The notes: generated from the letters alone by a model not told the origin. A stretch of DNA of 64,000 nucleotides from Paraburkholderia piptadeniae (GCF_900007165.1 NZ_CYGY02000067.1:94816-158815); one strand, 5' to 3'. Positions 40,275 to 49,629 are shown, counted from the first letter of the stretch. A program made the numbers and translations.

Positions 40275-42076
40275 ACTGACTTCTCCCCATTGGCGACATC
40301 GTCGGCCGCGTCGTCTTCTTCGGCCGTGCCCAGATAGGCGTCGATCACCCGTTGATCGCTCTGGATCTGCGCCGGCGGCCCTTCAGCGATGATCACGCCA
40401 TGATCCATCACGATGATCCGGTCCGACACCCCCATCACCAGCGTCATGTCGTGTTCGATCAGCAACACCGTGATGCCCAGCGCGCGGATGCGCCGGATCA
40501 GGTCCATCAACGCGTGCTTTTCGGTCGGATTCATTCCGGCCGCGGGCTCGTCCAGCAGCAGGAGGCGCGGATTGCTGGCCAGCGCGCGTGCAATTTCCAG
40601 CCGCCGCTGATCCCCGTAGGGCAAATCGGCCGCGTACTCGCTGGCGCGCCCGGCAAGCCCGACCATCGCGAGCCAGCGCATGCCTTGCGCCTCGTGTTCG
40701 GCCGCTTCGGAATGTGCGGACGGCGTGCCCAGCAGTTCGGCGACGAGCGGCGTGTGCAGCCGGTGGTCCATGCCCGTCAGTACGTTCTCGAATGCGCTCA
40801 TGTGTCCAAAGAGGCGAATGCCCTGAAACGTACGGGCGATGCCGCTATGCACGTTGCGGTGCGGCGCGCCGCCACCGAGGGGAGATCCGCACCAGAAGAT
40901 GCGTCCCGCGCTCGCGCGGATCACGCCCGTCAGGCAGTTGAAAACGGTCGTCTTGCCAGCGCCGTTCGGGCCAATCAGCGCGAGAATCTCGCCGCTGCGA
41001 ACGACGAAGCCGATTCCGCCGATGGCCAGCACGCCGCCGAAACGGCACATCAGGTCCCGAACTTCGAGCAGCGGCTGGTCGTCCCCAGCATTGACCGCCG
41101 GCGCGGGTGAAGACGGCACGCCGGCCAGATCGGCGCGCGGCATCGCGCGTTTCGTGCGGACGGGCCACAGGCCCTGCGGCCGCAGCAACATCAGGATCAC
41201 CAGTGCGACAGCGAATCCGAAGATGCGCCAGAGGTTCAGAAAACGCAGCAATTCCGGCACGCCCGCGACGATAACCGCGCCGACAATCACTCCGGGAATG
41301 CTGCCGCGCCCGCCGAGCACGACGATGATGAGAATCGTCACCGACTGCAGATAGGTGAAGCCAGTAGGATCGATGGTGCCGAAGCGCGCGGCGAACAGGC
41401 TGCCCCCTATCCCGCCGATCAGCGCACCCATCACGTACGCGAGCAGCTTGACACGCAATGTCGGCACGCCGACCGCCTCCGCTGCCGCTTCGTCCTCGCG
41501 AATGCTCGTCCATGCGCGTCCGAGCCGCGACTGGCCTAGCCGGATCGCGAACACCAGCACGACGATAAAGAACGCCATGCCCAGCTCGTAGACGGCGTGC
41601 GGCGAGCTGATTTCATAGCCGAACAGACTGGGGCTCTCGATGCCGTAGATGCCGTTCGGCCCGCCCGTAATCTCCAGATTGGTCGCGACGATGCGGGTGA
41701 TCTCGCCGAAGCCGAGCGTGACGATCGCCAGATAGTCGCTGCGCAAGCGCAGTGTCGGGTAGCCGATCACGATCCCTGACACGCCGGCAATCGCGAGGCT
41801 GAACGGCAGTGTCTCCCAGAACGAGAAATGCAGCTGCGTTTCGAGCAGTGCCGTCGTATAGGCCCCGATCGCGAAGAACGCCGCATAGCCAAGATCCAGC
41901 AGTCCCGCATAGCCAACGACAATGTTCAGCCCGAGACCGAGGATCGAGTACGTGATGATCGTAAGCGCGACGTTCACGACATAGCCGCTCGCGAACGCGG
42001 GCAGCGCGACGGCGGCCGCCAGCAGGCCGATGACGGCAAGCACGGGCCAACGCGGCGGGAAAGCCAGTGCGCGCAT
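40262..42076 (-). CDS. fused ABC transporter permease (LivM) and ATP-binding protein (LivG)
   Basis: A 604-residue fusion. The first 310 or so residues form a LivM-type permease with about eight to ten membrane spans (LGLNIVVGYAGLLDLGYAAFFAIGAYTTALL, and GARGSIPGVIVG-like VVLGGRGSIPGVIVGAVIVAG). After a linker, residues 340-590 form a LivG ATPase with Walker A LIGPNGAGKTTVFNCLTG and Walker B RLLLLDEPAAGMNP. In most bacteria these are separate genes. AAGGA lies inside the end of livH upstream of the ATG. The frame is continuous, so the fusion is real in this sequence. Confidence 0.93.
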   Translation of the reverse strand: MRALAFPPRWPVLAVIGLLAAAVALPAFASGYVVNVALTIITYSILGLGLNIVVGYAGLLDLGYAAFFAIGAYTTALLETQLHFSFWETLPFSLAIAGVSGIVIGYPTLRLRSDYLAIVTLGFGEITRIVATNLEITGGPNGIYGIESPSLFGYEISSPHAVYELGMAFFIVVLVFAIRLGQSRLGRAWTSIREDEAAAEAVGVPTLRVKLLAYVMGALIGGIGGSLFAARFGTIDPTGFTYLQSVTILIIVVLGGRGSIPGVIVGAVIVAGVPELLRFLNLWRIFGFAVALVILMLLRPQGLWPVRTKRAMPRADLAGVPSSPAPAVNAGDDQPLLEVRDLMCRFGGVLAIGGIGFVVRSGEILALIGPNGAGKTTVFNCLTGVIRASAGRIFWCGSPLGGGAPHRNVHSGIARTFQGIRLFGHMSAFENVLTGMDHRLHTPLVAELLGTPSAHSEAAEHEAQGMRWLAMVGLAGRASEYAADLPYGDQRRLEIARALASNPRLLLLDEPAAGMNPTEKHALMDLIRRIRALGITVLLIEHDMTLVMGVSDRIIVMDHGVIIAEGPPAQIQSDQRVIDAYLGTAEEDDAADDVANGEKSVWNS

Positions 42077-42079
42077 GGG

Positions 42080-42979
42080 CTACATCCTTTCGACGACGCG
42101 TTCGCCGAAGAGGCCCGTCGGCTTGATCACGAGCACGGCGATCAGCACGCCGAACACGAATACGTCGGTCCACTGCGAGGACACGTAGCCGGCACCGAAT
42201 GCCTCCAGCAGCCCGATCAGAAAGCCGCCCGCCATCGCGCCCGGAATGTTGCCGATTCCGCCCAGAACCGCCGCGGTAAACGCGCGGAGGCCGAGCACGA
42301 AGCCCATGAAAAAGTTGATCTGCGTGTAAAAGAGACCCTCCATCACGCCCGCGACGGCGGCGAGCACCGAGCCAATGAAGAAGGTAAGCTGGATCAGCCG
42401 TTCGACATCGATGCCCATCAGGCGCGCCGCATCCTGATCGATGGCGAGCGCGCGCATCGCGGTGCCGAGGAACGTGTGATGGACGAAAAAATAGAGACCC
42501 AGCATCAGCGCGAAGCTGGCGACGATGATGCCGATCTGCGCAAACGTGATCTGCACTTCGTGCAGATTCAGCCCCGCCTGGGTGAGCAGGTGCGGATAGG
42601 TCCTGAAGCCCGCGCCATAGGTCAGCAGCACGGCGTTTTCGAGCACCAGCGAGATGCCCAGCGCGGTAATCAGAATCGACAGCCGCGGTGCGCGCAGCAA
42701 CGGCTGATAGGCGACACGCGCGATGGCGACGCCGAGCCCCCCCGTCACCACCGTCGACGCCGCGAAGGCAGCGGCCAGCGCGAACGCGAGCGGCAGATGC
42801 GCGCTCGCGAGCGTCGCGAGGCTCGTCCATCCGACGAACGCGCCGACCATGAACAGGTCGCCGTGCGCAAAATTGATCAGCCGGATGATGCCGTAGACCA
42901 TCGTGTACCCGAGGGCCACGAGCGCATAGAACGAGCCGATTGTCAGCCCTTCGACTACGAACTGGAAAAAGGTGCTCAT
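42080..42979 (-). CDS. livH: branched-chain amino acid-type ABC transporter permease
   Basis: A 299-residue inner-membrane permease of the LivH group with about eight hydrophobic spans. Family stretches are GLTIGSFYALVALGYTMVYGIIRLINFAHGDLFMVGAFVG, the middle RALAIDQDAARLMGIDVERLIQLTFFIGS and GLRAFTAAVLGGIGNIPGAMAGGFLIGLLE. It follows livK by 25 bases and is 3 bases before the fused livMG gene. It forms the membrane channel with the LivM half of the fusion. Substrate is unknown. Confidence 0.93.
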   Translation of the reverse strand: MSTFFQFVVEGLTIGSFYALVALGYTMVYGIIRLINFAHGDLFMVGAFVGWTSLATLASAHLPLAFALAAAFAASTVVTGGLGVAIARVAYQPLLRAPRLSILITALGISLVLENAVLLTYGAGFRTYPHLLTQAGLNLHEVQITFAQIGIIVASFALMLGLYFFVHHTFLGTAMRALAIDQDAARLMGIDVERLIQLTFFIGSVLAAVAGVMEGLFYTQINFFMGFVLGLRAFTAAVLGGIGNIPGAMAGGFLIGLLEAFGAGYVSSQWTDVFVFGVLIAVLVIKPTGLFGERVVERM

Positions 42980-43004
42980 GGCCGCAACGGATACGCCGCC
43001 GTGC

Positions 43005-44198
43005 CTACTTCATTGCCACCCATTTGCCCGCCGCGTCCTGTCGCTGATAAGCCGCGAACTGGTCGTTGCGCACGATGATCGTGATATAGACCGCGAGGCT
43101 GCGGTCGCCTTTCGGATTGAACCCGATCGTCCCCGTCATCCCCGAATAGTCCTTGACCTTGTGGAGCGCTGCAACGATCGCCGCCGGACTCGTCGATTTC
43201 GCATCGGCGATCGCTTTTGCCGTCACGCCGACTGCATCGTATTCGTAGACGGAATACGGTCCCGGGGCCTGGCCGTAGGCCTTGGTGTAGTCGTCAACGT
43301 AGCCGTGGGCGCCCGAGAGGAATTGCGCCAGCGGAGAGGTAGTGATGATCATGCCGTCGGCCGCCGGGCCGGCCGTTTTCATCAGCGTGGGGTCGTTGGT
43401 GGCATCGCCGCCCATGAGGGTCATCTTCAGGCCCAGTTGCCGCGCCTCCTTGACGATCAGTCCTGCTTCGGAGAAGTAGCCGGTGTAGTAGATGACGTCA
43501 GGCTTTAGCGACGCGACCTTGGTGAGCGTCGGCGAGTAGTCCATCTGGCCCGGCGTAATCGAGTCGTTGTATACGACGTCGACGCCATCTTTCTTCAGCG
43601 CGTCGACCGTGTTCTGAGCGAGGCCCTTCGAATAGGTTGTGTTGTCATCGATGACGGCTGCGCGCTTCGCGTGGAGCGAATTCTTGATGAAGCTGGCCGC
43701 GAACGGGCCCTGTTGATCGTCGCGACCAATGGTGCGGAACACGTTGTTGTAGCCCATTTCGGTGAGCTTCGGATTGGTCGACGCATCCAGTACATAGGGA
43801 ATGCCGGCCCGATGGAACGTCGTCAGCTCGGGAAGCGCAGCGCTGGAGCAGTACCCGCCAGCCACCGCGACCACGCCCGCGTCGACCAGTTTCTGCGCAG
43901 CCTGCACAGCCGTTTGCGCGTCACAGGCGTCGTCCTCCGGCACCAGTTCGATCTGCTTGCCGAGCACGCCGCCCGCCGCGTTGATTTTTGCGGCAGCCAG
44001 CTTGGCGCCGTTGACGATGTCGGTGCCGGCATTGGCGCTGCTGCCCGAAAGCGGCACGGGCACGCCGATCTTGATGGTCTGGCTCTGCGCCGCCTGTGGG
44101 ACGAGCGCGGAGAATGTCGCGAGTCCGACAACCGCAGCGCTGAGGGATTGCCGCAGAATGCCAGCGGCGTCGGGCGTGCCATTGTTATGAATATTCAT
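43005..44198 (-). CDS. livK: ABC transporter periplasmic substrate-binding protein, Leu/Ile/Val type
   Basis: A 397-residue type I periplasmic binding protein. A signal peptide (LRQSLSAAVVGLATFSALVPQAAQSQT) ends near Ala-Gln-Ser. The mature part begins IKIGVPVPLSGSSANAGTDIVNGAKLAAAKINAAGGVLGKQIELVPEDDACDA and has the hinge-lobe stretches typical of LivK/AmiC relatives. ATG 44198 is preceded by AGGAG at eight bases; an ATG at 44234 is too far upstream. It is first in the transporter operon, divergent from the DadA-like oxidase gene. The ligand may be an amino acid, D-amino acid or amide, suggested by the divergent genes only. Confidence 0.92.
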   Translation of the reverse strand: MNIHNNGTPDAAGILRQSLSAAVVGLATFSALVPQAAQSQTIKIGVPVPLSGSSANAGTDIVNGAKLAAAKINAAGGVLGKQIELVPEDDACDAQTAVQAAQKLVDAGVVAVAGGYCSSAALPELTTFHRAGIPYVLDASTNPKLTEMGYNNVFRTIGRDDQQGPFAASFIKNSLHAKRAAVIDDNTTYSKGLAQNTVDALKKDGVDVVYNDSITPGQMDYSPTLTKVASLKPDVIYYTGYFSEAGLIVKEARQLGLKMTLMGGDATNDPTLMKTAGPAADGMIITTSPLAQFLSGAHGYVDDYTKAYGQAPGPYSVYEYDAVGVTAKAIADAKSTSPAAIVAALHKVKDYSGMTGTIGFNPKGDRSLAVYITIIVRNDQFAAYQRQDAAGKWVAMK

Positions 44199-44458
44199 GT
44201 TCGTGGCTCCTGACTGTGAGTCCGACCGGACCATCCCGCGAGGCGGGTAAGCCAGCGGTCAGTTAGCGGAACGTAATGGATCGTTACGTAGGGTGTGGCG
44301 CGAGCCTGTTGTGCAGATTTCGCGCAGTGCGGGCACAAGAATGCCTCCTCCATGATAGAACTCGAAGAACGCCTGACCGTTATAGGGTATGCGCGTATAA
44401 ATCCCCCGTAAAAGCGGCGACCGGCTAATATTTTGTCAATGACAGCAGGGGGGCGCGC

Positions 44459-45703
44459 ATGACGAGCATCGTGCTTGGCGCCGGCATCGCGGGCGTCACC
44501 ACGGCGTACTACCTCGCGATGGACGGTCGCGCCGTCACCGTGCTCGATCGCCGCCCAGGTGTTGCGCTCGAAACCAGTTTTGCAAATGCCGGGCTCGTCG
44601 CGCCGGGACATTCGTACACCTGGGCTTCGCCGCGCGCACCGAAGATCCTGTTGAAATCGCTGTTCGTCGAAGGACAGGCGCTTCGCCTGCGCCTGAGCGC
44701 CGATCCCCACATGTGGGCCTGGTGCGCGCTGTTCCTGCGCAACTGCACCGCGACGCGGTCGCGCGAAAACACCACGCGGAAGGTACGGCTGTGCCGATAC
44801 GCACAAGATCAGCTGCAGCAGGTGACCGCAAGGGAGCAACTGCAGTACGACGGGACCCGCCGTGGCCTGCTGTATCTCTATCGTGACGCCGCGTCGTTCG
44901 AACGCGGCCGCGCCAACATGTCGATCCTCGTCGACAATGGCCTGCCGCTCGAAACGCTGGACGCCGCGCAAGCCGTCGCGCGCGAACCGGCGCTCGAGCA
45001 CGCGCGCGACAGGATTGCCGGCGCGATCTACTGCCCCACTGACGAGAGCGGCGATGCGTATCAGTTCACCCGCGAACTGCAGAAAGTCTGCGAGCGGCTT
45101 GGCGTACGTTTCATGTTCGACACCCCGATCAGCCGCATCGAAACGGAGGGCAATGCAATAACGGGTGTCCGCACGCCAGCGGGCCTGATCGCCGGGGACG
45201 ACTACGTGCTCGCGCTCGGCTCGTATTCGCCGATTCTTGCGCGCCCGCTCGGTTACAGGCTGGCCATCTATCCCGTCAAGGGCTACTCGGCAACGTTTCC
45301 GGCCGGACGGGAACACCGCCCCCCGCAGATCGGTGGCGTGGATGAAAACCATCTCGTTGCGTGGGCGCGCTTCGGCGCGCGGCTGCGCTTTACCGCGACG
45401 GCTGAATTTGCTGGCTATGACACACGCCACACGCCCTCTGACTTCGCGCCGATACTGCAAGCGGCGCGCGAGCTGTTTCCCGACGGCGCGGACTACACGA
45501 AGCCGAGCTATTGGGCCGGGCTGCGTCCGATGACGCCTGAAGGCACCCCGCTGATCGGCCGGACGCGCCACCGCAATCTGTTTCTGAACACGGGCCACGG
45601 CCACATGGGATGGACGATGTCTTGCGGCACCGCAAAACTGCTCGCCGACATCATGGCGGGACGCACACCCGAGCTGGGCCTGACAGGGATGACGATCAAA
45701 TGA
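44459..45703 (+). CDS. D-amino acid dehydrogenase-like FAD oxidoreductase (DadA family)
   Basis: A 414-residue FAD-dependent amine/amino acid oxidoreductase. It has MTSIVLGAGIAGVTTAYYLAMDGRAVTVLDRRPGVALETSFANAGLVAPGHSYTWASP at the N-terminus, typical of DadA, and a C-terminal WAGLRPMTPEGTPLIGRTRHRNLFLNTGHGHMGWTMSCGTAKLLADIMAG. It would oxidise a D-amino acid or N-methylated amino acid to the keto acid. GGGGGG lies shortly before the ATG. The stop overlaps the next gene (ATGA). It is divergent from the livK operon, so the imported compound is a likely substrate. DadA itself is usually paired with alr/dadX; here the partner is an Asp/Glu-racemase-fold gene. Confidence 0.88.
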   Translation: MTSIVLGAGIAGVTTAYYLAMDGRAVTVLDRRPGVALETSFANAGLVAPGHSYTWASPRAPKILLKSLFVEGQALRLRLSADPHMWAWCALFLRNCTATRSRENTTRKVRLCRYAQDQLQQVTAREQLQYDGTRRGLLYLYRDAASFERGRANMSILVDNGLPLETLDAAQAVAREPALEHARDRIAGAIYCPTDESGDAYQFTRELQKVCERLGVRFMFDTPISRIETEGNAITGVRTPAGLIAGDDYVLALGSYSPILARPLGYRLAIYPVKGYSATFPAGREHRPPQIGGVDENHLVAWARFGARLRFTATAEFAGYDTRHTPSDFAPILQAARELFPDGADYTKPSYWAGLRPMTPEGTPLIGRTRHRNLFLNTGHGHMGWTMSCGTAKLLADIMAGRTPELGLTGMTIK

Positions 45704-46476
45704 GCACGATCTCATTGCAGCACGACGCCTACACGAAGCTCGATTTCGCACTCGACAACGGAATCGCGAATCGCGCGGCGATCGGCCTCATCGTGCTGGC
45801 AACCGACCACACGATCGAACACGAATGGCGTCAACTGCTGCGGCAGGATGGCGTCGCCTTCTATGAAAGCCGCTTGCAGAACTCGCCGGATATCACACCC
45901 GCCCGGCTAGCGGAAATCGAGTCACGCATCGCGCCCGCAGTCGAATTGCTCCTGCCAGGCGAGCGGCTCGATGTCGTGGCGTTCGGCTGCACGTCCGCGT
46001 CCATGGTGATCGGCGAGGAGCCCGTGTTTGCCCGCATACGCGAGGCGCGTCCCGGCATCGCCTGCACGACGCCGATCACGGCTGCCGTCGCGGCGCTTGC
46101 CGCGCTACAGGTGCGGCGTGTCGCATTGCTGACGCCGTATATCCGGTCCATCAACGACTTCATGCGCGACTACATCGAGGCACGCGGGATCGCCGTGACC
46201 CGCATCGCGTCGTTCGAGCACGCGGACGATAACGAGGTTGCCCGTATCGATGCCCCTTCGCTTCGCGCGGCGATCGAACAACTGGCGCGCCACGCCGATG
46301 CGGACGCGGTGTTCGTATCCTGCACGAGCCTGCGTGTCGCTGCGTTGATTCCGGAATTGGAGGCGCCGACAGGCAAGCCCGTCATATCGAGCAACTTCGC
46401 GATGGCCTGGCACGCGTTACGGCTTGCTGGCGTATGCGATAGCGAGCCGCAACTCGGGCAGTTATTTGCGCTGTAG
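45700..46476 (+). CDS. Asp/Glu racemase-superfamily protein (maleate isomerase / arylmalonate decarboxylase / EutA-like)
   Basis: A 258-residue protein of the Asp/Glu racemase fold. Two catalytic-type cysteines appear in VAFGCTSASMVIGEEP and DAVFVSCTSLRVAALI, and TPITAAVAALAALQVRRVALLTPY is typical of the maleate isomerase, arylmalonate decarboxylase and EutA branch. The ATG overlaps the stop of the DadA-like gene, so the two are coupled. It could racemise or isomerise the acid that DadA oxidises. EutA relatives occur in ectoine catabolism, but the other ectoine genes are not present. The exact reaction cannot be told from the sequence. Confidence 0.82.
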   Translation: MSTISLQHDAYTKLDFALDNGIANRAAIGLIVLATDHTIEHEWRQLLRQDGVAFYESRLQNSPDITPARLAEIESRIAPAVELLLPGERLDVVAFGCTSASMVIGEEPVFARIREARPGIACTTPITAAVAALAALQVRRVALLTPYIRSINDFMRDYIEARGIAVTRIASFEHADDNEVARIDAPSLRAAIEQLARHADADAVFVSCTSLRVAALIPELEAPTGKPVISSNFAMAWHALRLAGVCDSEPQLGQLFAL

Positions 46477-46631
46477 CAATGGGCCGATGCTCTAACAGGC
46501 TTGTAGCGGACGAGCAGCCGGGGTGACGGCCAGGTGAGTAGTCACCGTTTCGATATTGATTCGGACGACACGATTTTGTTAGCGGCTACGAACGCCCGCG
46601 CATGCGACTTGCGACCTCCGCTGCCGGCGTA

Positions 46632-47264
46632 TTATGTGTGCGCGTTCCGCAGCAACGTTAGTGCGCGCTCGCGCCCCACACTGAAGGCGGCATGCACGTC
46701 GACGATGTCGACTCCCGGATGCCTCGACGCCCAGTCGCGGGCCACGGCATCGGACGTGAAGAAATGCACGTGACAGCAGAACGCAGCGCGGATATCGGGC
46801 GTGTCCTGCGGCAGGATCAGCGACACCGCCGCGCCCGCCGGCTCGACATCGCGTACGGCGTCGGGCGCGACGGTGAGCGTCACTGGCACACCCGTGGCGG
46901 CACAGCGCGAGATCACGCGCGCGGTCCGGCCGATCAGCGCAGGGAAAAACAACGTATCAAACGCGCACCAGGTGTACAGATGCAGGCCGTCAATCTCAAA
47001 CGCATGCGCGGTTTCGCGCAGCGTCAGGCCGTACCCGACGACGTTGCCGTCTTCGTCCCATTCTGTGCTGACGGCTTGTTCGAGTGCCGCGGCCACCCGT
47101 TCAGGAGGCCACTGCAGGGCGGCGGCGAGCGTAGCAGGCGCTACCGGTTTCCCCTTCGCGAGTTCGCGTAGCAGCGCGACAAAGAGTTCCGTGAAACCTT
47201 CGGTCGGGACCGCCGTCGTCAGACGCTCAACGAGTTCGGTGGTGTAGTGTGCTAGGTCCATCAT
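46632..47264 (-). CDS. merB: organomercurial lyase
   Basis: A 210-residue alkylmercury lyase that breaks the carbon-mercury bond and hands Hg(II) to MerA. The catalytic Cys-Asp pair lies in LYTWCAFDTLFFPALIG (Cys100, Asp103), and the second catalytic Cys in AAFCCHVHFF (Cys163 or Cys164). All three active-site residues are present, so the enzyme should be active. ATG 47264 is chosen because the protein then starts as in other MerB; it has AGG five bases upstream. It follows merA by 10 bases, making this a broad-spectrum mercury resistance cluster. Its downstream side, 46477-46631, holds nothing recognisable. Confidence 0.92.
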   Translation of the reverse strand: MMDLAHYTTELVERLTTAVPTEGFTELFVALLRELAKGKPVAPATLAAALQWPPERVAAALEQAVSTEWDEDGNVVGYGLTLRETAHAFEIDGLHLYTWCAFDTLFFPALIGRTARVISRCAATGVPVTLTVAPDAVRDVEPAGAAVSLILPQDTPDIRAAFCCHVHFFTSDAVARDWASRHPGVDIVDVHAAFSVGRERALTLLRNAHT

Positions 47265-47274
47265 CGGCGCCTGG

Positions 47275-48954
47275 TCATCCAGCGCAGCATGAGAGCTGCG
47301 TGACGTCCTTTGAGAAAGTCTGCGCGGCAAGCTTGAGTGATTCGACCATCGTGAGGTAGGGAAACAGCTGGTCGCCCAGTTCCTGCACCGTCATCCGCGA
47401 CCGGATGGCCAGCGCAGCGGCCTGGATGAGCTCGCCCGCCTCGGGGGTCACCGCCTGTACGCCGATGAGCCGGCCCGTCGCCGCTTCGGCGACGAGCTTG
47501 ACGAAGCCGCGCGTGTCGAAGTTGACGAGCGCGCGCGGCACCTTGTCGAGCGTGAGCACGCGGCTGTCGGTGTCGATGCCGGCGTCGCGCGCCCGCGCCT
47601 CGCTGTAACCGACCGTGGCGACCTGCGGGTCGGTAAAGACCACTACCGGCATCGTGTCCAGATCCAGCGTGGCGTCGCCGTCCGTCATGTTGATCGCCGC
47701 GCGGGTTCCGGCAGCTGCCGCGACATAGACGAACTGCGGCTGATCAGTGCAGTCGCCAGCGGCATAGATGTGCGGGACGCTCGTGCACATGCGGTTGTCG
47801 ATCGCAACGGCGCTCCCCGCGCTGACCGCAATGCCGGCTGCATCAAGCGCGAGTCCATCCGTATTGGGCGTGCGCCCGGTGGCGACCAGCAACTGGTCGG
47901 CCCGCACCTCACCGTGCGCTGCGGCAAGCGTAAATACGCCTTGCGCGTAGCTCACACGACTGGCCTCGGTGTGCTCGAGCACGTTGATCCCTTCAGCCCG
48001 GAAGACGGCCGTCAGCGCCTCACCGATGGCAGGATCGTCATGGAAGAACAGCGTATGGCGCGCGAGGATCGTCACCTGGCTGCCCAGTCGCGCGAAGGCC
48101 TGCGCCAGTTCGACAGCGACTGCTGACGAGCCGATGACTGCAAGCCGGGACGGAATCGTGTCGCTTGCCAGCGCCTCGGCCGAGGTCCAGTACGGTGTGT
48201 CGCTCAGGCCGGGAATCGGCGGAATGGCCGGACGCGCGCCGGTTGCGATCAGGCAGCGGTCGAACATCACGTCACGCTCGCCCCCGGCGTTCAGCCGCAC
48301 CACGAGCCTGTGTGCATCCCTGAACCGTGCTGAACCTTGCAGCACCGTGATGGACGGGTTGCCGTCGAGAATCCCCTCGTATTTGGCCTGTCGCAGTTCG
48401 TCGACGCGCGCCCGCTGCTGGCCCAGCAGGCGATCGCGCAAGATTGTCGGCGGCGTCGGCGGAAGGCCGTCGTCGAACGGGCTCTCGCGGCGCAGCTGCG
48501 CGATGTGGGCCGCGCGGATCATGATTTTCGACGGCACGCAGCCCACATTGACGCAGGTGCCGCCGATGGTGCCGCGCTCGATGAGCGTCACCCGGGCACC
48601 CCGCTCGACGGCCTTCAGCGCCGCGGCCATCGCGGCACCTCCGCTGCCAATGACGGCAACCTGTGGCGGCGGCCCGGTGCGCTTGCGGCTCAGGCCCATG
48701 CTCCGCCAGCCCATTGCCTCGTCGGACTGGGTGGAGGCTTTTGCCGGGGCATCGTGGTCCAGTACGCGATAACCCAGATTCGTGATGGCATCGGTCAGTA
48801 TTCCGGCGCTCACGTGTGCGTCCGCGTCGATATCGGCTCGCCCTTGCGACCACGACACGCTCGCCGAGCACACACCCGACGTCTTCTCCAGGGCTTCCCG
48901 GATGTGCGTCGCGCATGCGTCGCACGTCATCCCGGCAATCTTGAGGCGGATCAT
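47275..48954 (-). CDS. merA: mercuric reductase
   Basis: A 559-residue flavoprotein that reduces Hg(II) to volatile Hg(0) with NADPH in the cytosol. The N-terminal heavy-metal-associated domain has GMTCDACAT, the redox-active disulphide lies in GGTCVNVGCVPSK, and the C-terminal vicinal pair is in QLSCCAG. NAD-binding and FAD motifs (VIGSGGAAMAAALKAVERGA; YAAGDCTDQPQFVYVAAAAG) are intact. AAGGAG is seven bases before the ATG. It lies between merC and merB. All functional cysteines are present, so the enzyme looks complete. Confidence 0.96.
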   Translation of the reverse strand: MIRLKIAGMTCDACATHIREALEKTSGVCSASVSWSQGRADIDADAHVSAGILTDAITNLGYRVLDHDAPAKASTQSDEAMGWRSMGLSRKRTGPPPQVAVIGSGGAAMAAALKAVERGARVTLIERGTIGGTCVNVGCVPSKIMIRAAHIAQLRRESPFDDGLPPTPPTILRDRLLGQQRARVDELRQAKYEGILDGNPSITVLQGSARFRDAHRLVVRLNAGGERDVMFDRCLIATGARPAIPPIPGLSDTPYWTSAEALASDTIPSRLAVIGSSAVAVELAQAFARLGSQVTILARHTLFFHDDPAIGEALTAVFRAEGINVLEHTEASRVSYAQGVFTLAAAHGEVRADQLLVATGRTPNTDGLALDAAGIAVSAGSAVAIDNRMCTSVPHIYAAGDCTDQPQFVYVAAAAGTRAAINMTDGDATLDLDTMPVVVFTDPQVATVGYSEARARDAGIDTDSRVLTLDKVPRALVNFDTRGFVKLVAEAATGRLIGVQAVTPEAGELIQAAALAIRSRMTVQELGDQLFPYLTMVESLKLAAQTFSKDVTQLSCCAG

Positions 48955-48993
48955 GCGATGGCTCCTTGCTGCTCCTGTTCGGCGTTCATCCCA

Positions 48994-49419
48994 TCAGCCG
49001 CGCCTGCCGGGCTCTTCGCAGCCGTCTGGCCCGCAGTGGCGAACCGCCGGCGACACGAAATCCCAGACCGATACGCCGAGCATGAAGCCGAGGCCAACGT
49101 AAAGCAGCCGTGCGGTCGGCACGCCATAGAAGCGCATCAACATCGCTGCGGCAAGCACCAGCAACGGCCCGATGACGCCGAGCGCCATGCGATGCCATTG
49201 ACGGTGACTAAACCAGCCCAGCACATTGGCGAGCAGCGCCAGGACGGCAAACAGGGGGATAAGCGTCGTGATGAACAGGCCCTCCCACTGCGCGAGGAAC
49301 CCCAGCCCGATAGCCGCGCCGAGCCCCGCGAGGGCGGGAAAGCAGGAAGCACAGCCCATCGCCGAGACGATGCTCCCTAGCAGTCCGGCCTTGTCGGCAA
49401 TCCTTGTGATCAACACCAT
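48994..49419 (-). CDS. merC: mercury transport protein MerC
   Basis: A 141-residue inner-membrane protein with four hydrophobic spans. It begins MVLITRIADKAGLLGSIVSAMGCASCFPALAGLGAAIGLGFL, with the Cys pair (CASC) in the first span that binds Hg(II), and ends WDFVSPAVRHCGPDGCEEP with a second Cys pair. The sequence matches MerC rather than the shorter MerT. With merT missing here, MerC is the only mercury importer left in the cluster. GGAG is seven bases before the ATG. Confidence 0.93.
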   Translation of the reverse strand: MVLITRIADKAGLLGSIVSAMGCASCFPALAGLGAAIGLGFLAQWEGLFITTLIPLFAVLALLANVLGWFSHRQWHRMALGVIGPLLVLAAAMLMRFYGVPTARLLYVGLGFMLGVSVWDFVSPAVRHCGPDGCEEPGRRG

Positions 49420-49448
49420 GATGTCGCTCCGAAGTGAATGGCATCCCG

Positions 49449-49595
49449 CTACGGCTTGACGCTGGACGGATAGCCTGCGTCGGCGGTCGGCTGGGTCAGC
49501 TTCTGCACGCTGGTTCGGGTGCCATCAAACTTGACACGCGCCTCCCGCTTCTCGAAGGTCACATCGACCTTGCTGACACCGTTAAGCTCGATGAT
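49449..49595 (-). pseudogene. merP: truncated merP (3' remnant)
   Basis: Reading the minus strand from about 49595 to the TAG at 49451-49449 gives the last 45 or so residues of the periplasmic mercury-binding protein MerP: ELNGVSKVDVTFEKREARV, then TSVQKLTQPTADAGYPSSVKP. The signal peptide and the mercury-binding GMTCxxC half are missing, and no start codon precedes the fragment. The break lies within about 4 bases of the -10 element of the mer promoter. A deletion has therefore removed merT and the 5' half of merP while keeping the promoter and the genes downstream. Confidence 0.85.
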
Positions 49596-49598
49596 GTA

Positions 49599-49629
49599 AA
49601 TTTACTTCCGTACTTATGTACGGAGTCAA
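49599..49629 (-). promoter_or_regulatory. mer operator/promoter (MerR-controlled)
   Basis: On the minus strand TTGACT (49629-49624), a 19-base spacer and TAAATT (49604-49599) match the Tn21/Tn501-type mer promoter. The spacer contains the MerR dyad CCGTAC-N4-GTACGG. The over-long 19-base spacer is the feature MerR-Hg untwists to start transcription. It drives merC-merA-merB, and the divergent merR starts 5 bases away. Confidence 0.9.

Noticed and set aside
41828..43078. A 416-codon open frame on the plus strand
   Set aside because: It is antisense to livH and the livM part of the fusion; its product is low-complexity charged sequence without a domain.
44374..44389. TGACCGT-TA-TAGGGTA as a NarL-type site between livK and the DadA-like gene
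   Set aside because: Only four and five of seven positions match; likely chance.
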